Assembly (NCBI GenBank): GCA_964036045.1
Contig: OZ038392.1
Span: forward strand, 21,044,090-21,108,089
DNA length: 64,000 nt
Source: Eutreptiella sp. 'Long Island Sound 2002'
Lineage: Eukaryota; Euglenozoa; Euglenophyceae; Eutreptiales; Eutreptiaceae
Direction of reading: 5' to 3'
Below the pieces are notes generated by a model. The model saw only the letters and a list, made by a program, of their open reading frames with translations. It ran no database searches and was not told the origin of the DNA. Every line of letters starts with the position of its first letter. Position 1 is the stretch's first letter. Positions 57,990 through 64,000 of this stretch are shown here, piece after piece. A program made the translations under genes and the position numbers.

Positions 57990-59078
57990 TCACCGCCCTG
58001 GGCTCTCCCCTGTGAGCATCGCTGGATCATCCGAGACTGAGGCCTTAAGGCCCATACGACGTTGCGCAACGGATGCCGCTGTCATCGGCATTGCGATTTT
58101 GGGGTGTGTGGTCTGGTCCCATGGCACTTGCGGGATCCAGACCGGTCTATGTGTGTCTGCAGACTATATATGGCCTGAACTCAGGCGTTTTTCTGTGCAC
58201 CCTCCAGGTTATGCCTTATCCTAACCGGGGCGTGGTTTGGCGCTCTGTCCAGAGTGTGTTTACACGCCTATTACCCCGTTTATTGCTTATTTTTCTGTTC
58301 TCCAGGATATGTGCATCTGTATGTTGAGTGTTAATGGCCCATCACTGAAGTATGGACCGTTTTTCCACAGAACGAACCCGAATCGGAATACAAAGGCGCC
58401 CTGAGTAGCCGTGTACATGCTCTTACATAAGGTCCAGCCTGGACCAGTACCTAAGTACAGATTGTCATGTTTGAGTGCCCGTGATACCGTGTGCCCTAGT
58501 GGCTGTGATGTGCCGAGATCCTGATGGCGCCAGGCGGGAAGCCCAGTTGCCTGACTACACTCCCAGCGGTACGCCACTGTCAGTCCCAGTGTGAGCCTAC
58601 CGACTCGCAGACGCACTTGCAGTCGGGTGCCGACCTGCGGTGTCCTGACCTCGGTCAGTCTGCCTGGGAAACTGGTGGTTTGAGAAGTCGACGCCTGCGC
58701 CCAGACTGCATGGGGACTCCCCCATGCATGGCCTTCGTGGTAATGGGGCGAGGGAAAAGACAGCCTTGATGCCCGATCCCTTAAGGCGGAGCTCGTTCGG
58801 CTTTGTGGTCGCTTTCGACCTGTGGGACCACCTTGGTCGTCGTGTGACGCCTATCTTGGCCGTGTATGCCACTACCACTGTGGTGGTGACCGTCACAGCC
58901 GGCACCCAGTGCGCCTGGTATGGGTTAACGGGTCCCTTGGATGCCGAACAATCGCCGCCAGGACCCGGGACTTGATACTTGATACTATACCGGTGGTTAC
59001 CAACAACTACAGCAACATACCTGTTTCACCATGAGTTGTCATGGGCGACCTAACCCGCGAATCAGCCTAAAGTGGGAG
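57990..59078 (+). other. Gypsy-2 3' untranslated region with polypurine tract
   Basis: Homologous to 15,708-17,086. It ends in AAAGTGGGAG directly before the LTR start TGTGACCCC, the expected place for the plus-strand primer (polypurine tract). No gene. Confidence 0.75.
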
Positions 59079-62000
59079 TGTGACCCCATCCCTTCAGGGG
59101 ATGGTCCTGGGTACCCGCTGCCATGCTTGGGAGTTATCGAGCTCCCCCCAGGGTTTGCTCTAAGGAGGGGGGTGAAGTGGTACCCAGAGCCCATGGCCCA
59201 TGGCCAGGAGGCCTATGAGCCGTCACACCGCCGTTGACACAGGCTGTCCCTGTTCTCTAATCCGCGAGATCTGGAATCCGATCCTCAACCATTAAATCGA
59301 TGTAGAATTACCATAATTTTACTGTCTTGGTCGATTTTCAGTTAGAAATCGGTGAAATATCCGATTTCTACCGCGATTTCTAATTGTCGTGAAATCGCCG
59401 CCTGTTGTCGCCTGCGCGCGCGCCTTCGTTGCTTCGCCGTGGCAAGTTTTGTGATGAATTTTTCTCGAGTACCTTTGAGGTTCCAAAGGAACTTAAGGGC
59501 TGGATCTAGAGGTTTTTTCTTGTACCTTCATCTGGTGTGTTCACCAGAATGTTTCGCCGTCGCGTCTGAGAGAAAATCAGCGCGCAAGCTTTTCCGTCTA
59601 TCACTGGAACTCATGGTTCTCAAGGACCATGAGTTCGGACGGAACCCTACATTCCCCCCCTATGCCTTTCATGCATGCCCCTTTCACGTGGGCATATCAC
59701 TTTGTATAGGGAAGCGGGCAATGGGGATGTTTTAGGCAGCATATGGGTGTTGTAAACCCAAGTCGTTTGCGATCACAAACGCTAACTTTGTGGCCTTGTG
59801 AGCATGAACGTTAATAACCTAACACAATGCTCAGAAGACCAAAAGCCCTAGGCAATTTTCGTTTTTCGAGCCAACTCAACGATGGCTCCACGCAATTCAA
59901 TGCGTACCAAAAGTCGTTTTTTGAAAAAGGGCAAATTTTGGTCGCAAATTAGGCTAAAATGGCCAAACCCGCGAGGCTCGTGCTCGAAGCCTGTGGGGAA
60001 TTGAGCCTTGAATCAAGACAATATGTAAAGTAGAGACCACGAGGGACATCGTGGATGGCTTGGTTGATGTTTGCAACCTTGTCTTCCCTTTTATATAATG
60101 TCGCCTTGTGAGCACGCGTGCCATACTGCCTCTATGCACACGCGCTCATATGCAAGCACTAATGACACGACTGGGCAGGGACAATCTAACCATAGTGGGC
60201 ATATAAGAGGGCACCTACTATGGGCCTACCCCCAAAATGTTTACTCATATTTTTGCTCCTCAAGGTCCCAAACATATGTACATGCCAATATCGCCAATAT
60301 ATGCACTTTTCCCCATAAATAGTGTGCTTGAAGGATTGAGGTGTTAAAAATGTTTCCTTTATGCTTTGAACCTCAACCCTTGTTGCAAAAGGGAAGCAAA
60401 GCTTCGGTTTGCATCCATGCAAAAGCCCGAGGCTCCTTTCTCTTGTGATACGGAGATACAATTTTTCGTGTGACCACTTTTGGGTGAATTTTGGCCGTTT
60501 TGCCCAGAATGGCCACAAACCTCTTCTCCCCCTGATTTCACTCCCGAGGTTGCGTGCGCCACTTGACCAAGGGTAAGGGCGATTCGGAGAGGGCACATAA
60601 ACCCGCATCGAATGGGGTGTTTCCTCTCTCTCAACTCTCTCCTCTCTTGAGGGGAGAGTTGTGAGTCATCCAATTTGGGGTATGTTGCCATTCTGCCCCA
60701 TTTGTGTGTCCCTTTCTCTCCAATGGGGAAAAGGACTAGAGGCGACCATGACGGTTGGCAAGTGGCATATATCGGGACCTAAGTCCCATGTGTCTATAGC
60801 ATCTTTGGTTGGGAGTATCCTCGCCGTGGCCACGGAGATATGGAATCATGAGTGCGGGCCATTTTGGCCAAATTTTCTTCCTGTTTTTGCCATTGTATGC
60901 CATATTGGTACTACCATATCTACATGAAGCAAGGGGCCTAGCCAGAAGGAAGTGGAGATTATTTTAGCATATGACAAAGGGTTGAACACCCGTGAGTTTC
61001 GTGTTTGCTCCTCTGGCTCATCCGGAGTTATTCAACTTTTCGTGCGAACCATGATCCCCCCCTTTGCACTGCATGCTGCTTTCTGCCCCATTCGCGTGTT
61101 CATCCCCTCGATGAACAGCAAGCAGCCAGCGAGGCAGCAAGCCATAACCCAGGGCATGGGACCAGGAGGGATATCGAGAATTGTGACTCAAGGCTTGGCG
61201 CGTCAAAATTGCCAAGGTTTCCTACCCTGGATGGTCGCCCGAGACGGCCGATTTTGCCATTTTGGCAATTGTGGACCCAATTTGGATTGTCACCACGCCG
61301 AGTGGAATCGAGATTTTCGAGAACCAAGGGAACAAAGTCTCTGTTAGACTCCTGGTGGATAGGGTGTGGGATGGCGGATCTGATCTCCAAGTCGGCGTGG
61401 AGATATACTATCGGGGACACCTTCCATTTTGGCTCATTTTGAGCAGCCAAAATGACCCCCTTTTGGGACCCCAATTTCACCCCCCCCCCGTGTGGTCAAT
61501 TGGCGGCCCCATATCTCTATGCCCATGAGAAGCCGTGACCCAATTTCAAGTTGTGCACTCAGATACAGGTCCGAGGTCCTGCCTCCTATCCTGTGAGCCG
61601 TTGGCCTTGCCCTGGTCGGGCGAATCACACGTCTGAGTGACGGCACTTTTGGTGATTTTGGCATCATGACCCCACTTGATGAACCCGTGGTGCCCTGATG
61701 CCGGGGGATCAGAGGGAACCAGGTTGGGTGAGGGCTCCAGCGAGTTCGTACTCGAAGAGCATAGGGTCAGTTGCCTCGTCCCTACCTCTGGCAGGTCCAG
61801 ACGAGGGGTCCATTCTGGAGCTTTGGAGCTAACGTCAGTCTGGGCTGAAACAGCCCATTTTCAGCTACCAACCCCTGGGGGATAATGGCGGGGCCATATC
61901 TCTGGCTCAGAGAGGAGTTGGGACCTGCCGTTGAGGGAGCATGGGGAGCTACGGTGGATTCGCCTTGGAGCACCTTGGTTCGCAGGAACCCCTCTGTGGC

Positions 62001-62372
62001 TGGGCGGGACGCCCTCCCCTATCGGCAGGCTTTCAGGGTCCGGACTGAGCAGGGCATGGGTTGTGTTTGAGCCCCCGCCCCTGCCAGCCACTGAGAGGGT
62101 CGGACTTGGGATTGGGATATGAGTTGGGATTGCGTGTCTATTGTCCCGTGATGCCCTTAGGCCAGTCCAGTCTTAACCCCATGTGTACATATCCTGATGT
62201 GTTGCTGTAAATCCTTTTGTTCCCTTGTTTCAGGGTGGCAAGGATCCTGAAACGCTTTGTCACATGACACGAGTATGAGGATGCCCTTGTGAGCGCAGTG
62301 CTTTGCCTGCCTGCTTGCTTGTGCGTGTCCGCCGCAGCGTCCCGTGGCCAGGCCCCCCACGGGAACGCGTCA
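59079..62372 (+). repeat. Gypsy-2 3' LTR, complete (about 3.3 kb)
   Basis: Begins TGTGACCCC and ends GCGTCA, giving the TG...CA pattern. The first about 115 bp match the start of the Gypsy-1 3' LTR. The last about 1.1 kb (61,250-62,372) match the 47,921-48,480 fragment and the Gypsy-1 5' LTR remnant, both inverted. The middle (about 59,196-61,230) does not look like the corresponding part of 13,295-15,707. No credible gene inside. Confidence 0.75.
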
Positions 62373-62945
62373 GTAGATACATTGTCTATCTTTTCTCCCT
62401 TGACTGCAGCCCTTCATGTTGCGGATTTGATTCTGAATTTTCTCTTCTTGCGGTGTGCGTACTTGGGAGCTTTGGTTTGTTATTTCATTTCATCAAAACT
62501 TTGGTATTTGGAACACCTGAGCTACATCAAGAAGCAGCAGGAGCAACCAGAGGCCCAAAACAAACAATATCATCAAAACATCAACAGTGGAAGCCTTTCT
62601 GAAATTTCTGAAGCTATGGGTCACTCACACACACTGATTTCCGTTGGTAGTATCTTGGGGACAATGCACCCTTTTCTGGTGCACGTCAGTGAACAAGACG
62701 AAGGCCGAGAAGATCACGATTATGTGAAGGTCTCGGACGAAGCTAAACAAAATGGTTGGTGCGGCTCTTGGTGCCTGGCTATCACCGTTTGCACACTCTC
62801 GTTTGATGCTGTTCTTCTTTTGTCGATGGTGTGCTCTGACTTTTGTTTGTTCCCTTTCCTTTCTTCGTCTTTGCCCACGCCAACTATGATATACACCAGA
62901 CCGGCATTGTGGGGTTTGGCATTTTGACCTCGTCATGCAAACCTT
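62373..62945. other. Unassigned segment between LTR and repeat Z
   Basis: About 570 bp with ordinary base composition, not repeated elsewhere in the window. A plus-strand frame is open across it (to 62,927) and includes SYIKKQQEQPEAQNKQYH and hydrophobic stretches. Its start lies inside the LTR, so if it is coding it is only a fragment of something. I cannot assign a function. Confidence 0.35.
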
Positions 62946-63534
62946 AGGTAGGTACGTACGTATCTTCGGGAGCTCGGGATGCCTCCTTTGACAATGCAGG
63001 AAGAAGGTCTTACCAGAGGGACGTCCTGCCCCTCCCAGTGCCGTAGGTCAGGTGCCTCTTAAGCCGCTCCCGCAGGTGCTTGGGAAGGCAGTGTGGGGGC
63101 CACCCGGTCCAGGTGTTCCGGGGGGGCGGGTGTCCCCACATGTGTCCGTGGATAGGGTCACATGCCCCCTCCTGTGGGCGGCAGCTCTGGAGGCTGCCCA
63201 GCTGTATGGAGTTTCTCTCACCACAGGGGGGATTGCTCCCGCAAGTCTACGGTACGACCGCCTCACCCCTGTGGCTTGAGTTGCGGGGCTCCGCTGCTTG
63301 GCAGGCGACCCCCTCCCGGGCTGTGTGCCGGCACGCCTGTCATCAGTTGCTTCCATGGCTCCGGGCGACGTTTGCCATGGTCCCCGATGCAGCCTGGCCG
63401 GGCTCGGACCAGCGGCCTTCGAGTACCGCTCCTGCCAGTGGCCCGGTGGGCCGGCTAGGTCGCCCCAGTGCGTCTGACCCTGGGGGTGTAGGCCGTGGTG
63501 TCCTGTCCCTTTGCTGCCCTCGGTGCATGTGCTT
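62946..63534. repeat. Repeat Z, copy 2
   Basis: Direct-orientation match to 27,167-27,744, beginning with the same GTAG-like start and the shared TATCTTCGGGAGCTCGGG block. It leads into one satellite-like unit. Confidence 0.75.
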
Positions 63535-63600
63535 GTGCAGTGTCCTTGCCCACGTGGCGCCTGTTCACCGGTGTGCACGCTGTGTGCAGTGCGCGTGTGC
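63535..63600. repeat. Single diverged copy of the 65-bp satellite unit
   Basis: Aligned unit begins GTGCAGTGTCCTTGCCCACG and contains CTGTTCACCGGTGTGC (63,561-63,576), identical to the array consensus. It occupies the same position relative to repeat Z as the first unit of the big array at 27,745. Confidence 0.75.
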
Positions 63601-64000
63601 TGTTGGTGGTTCTGTCCCTCTTCCTCCCCCCCTAATTTTCTTTTTTTTTTTTGCTCTGTATTTGCTTTGTTTTGTCGTGCCTCTTTTTTTTTTTTTTTCT
63701 TAAACTTGAAAAGGGGGCGCGCGCACACTGCAGGCACAGGCATGGCCAACTGGTGCAGCCGTGCAATAGTGTTGTGTACTCTAGTGTGTGTCGTCGGTGC
63801 TTTGGTGGCAGCTGCGCCCCAGGGGTGCGGCTCGCGCGTCCTGATGTACACGGGTACGGGTCAGGGTGGGTTTGGTTAGTTGCCTCTTTGCTTTTGGTGC
63901 TTGCTGGTTAGGCGGCTGTGTGGGCTGTGGGTGTGGGTTGTGGCTACGTTGCTCCCTCGGCAGATTTGGTTGGGAGTCAAGAGTTAGCGGTTATGGGGTG
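63601..64000. other. T-rich stretch and unassigned end of window
   Basis: Two T-runs (about 63,641-63,653 and 63,685-63,700), then GT-rich sequence. No gene or known repeat is recognised. Confidence 0.5.

Larger units (their letters stand above)
50268..62372 (+). mobile_element. Gypsy-2: Ty3/Gypsy chromovirus on the plus strand, 5'-truncated
   Basis: Same family as Gypsy-1, opposite strand. It lacks the 5' LTR, leader and roughly the first 340 codons of gag. Order: gag (50,268-53,512), UAG, pol (53,513-57,989), 3' UTR (57,990-59,078) and 3' LTR (59,079-62,372). Disabling changes are different from those of Gypsy-1: stops at 51,812, 52,361, 55,547 and 57,516, loss of the protease DTG motif, and a deletion of about 510 bp at about 56,670. 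Confidence 0.92.

Noticed and set aside
62289-62927. 212-codon plus-strand gene with hydrophobic segments
   Set aside because: Its start lies inside the LTR terminus, so the frame as a whole cannot be a native gene; only the downstream segment is kept as unassigned.

Overview
This window is eukaryotic and consists almost entirely of transposable elements and satellite DNA; I see no convincing host gene, tRNA or rRNA. The evidence for a eukaryote is a LINE-type reverse transcriptase, two Ty3/Gypsy chromoviruses with a chromodomain, and two GT-AG introns that join reading frames exactly inside a DNA transposon. The high GC content and element types would suit a large-genome microalga (for example a dinoflagellate or a green alga), but the sequence does not settle the taxon.

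Layout. (1) 1-13,294, minus strand: a large non-LTR retroelement with ORF1, ORF2 (endonuclease, reverse transcriptase, RNase H, CCHC knuckle), a His/Pro-rich ORF3 and the start of an ORF4. The ORFs are packed end to end; ORF2/ORF3 share an ATGA and ORF3/ORF4 overlap by 19 nt. ORF2 carries five premature stops and several ORFs are frameshifted. (2) 13,295-27,166, minus strand: Gypsy-1, with 3' LTR fragment, 3' UTR, pol, gag, leader and 5' LTR remnant. (3) 27,167-27,744: repeat Z. (4) 27,745-45,275: one tandem array of about 176 copies of a 65-bp unit, split at 29,641-35,729 by a 6.1-kb DNA transposon with 24-bp inverted ends. (5) 45,276-47,920: a short 61-62-bp tandem repeat, A-poor low-complexity DNA, T/A runs and unassigned sequence. 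(6) 47,921-50,267: an LTR fragment pointing the wrong way, joined to (7) 50,268-62,372, plus strand: Gypsy-2, 5'-truncated in gag, with a complete 3' LTR of about 3.3 kb. (8) 62,373-64,000: a short unassigned segment, a second copy of repeat Z holding one diverged 65-bp unit, and T-rich sequence.

Comparing the two Gypsy copies is the most informative analysis here. It defines the LTR (TGTGAC...GCGTCA), shows that most disabling stops are copy-specific substitutions (mostly TGG or CGA to stop), and shows that one stop, a UAG between gag and pol in the same frame, is shared with its context and looks functional (readthrough). The two Z copies likewise show a single 65-bp unit at one locus and about 176 units at the other, which gives the likely origin of the satellite.

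The least familiar item is the 29.6-35.7 kb transposon. It carries two decayed genes of no family I recognise, and clusters of a GTTCAACCG/CGGTTGAAC motif at both ends and inside its introns.
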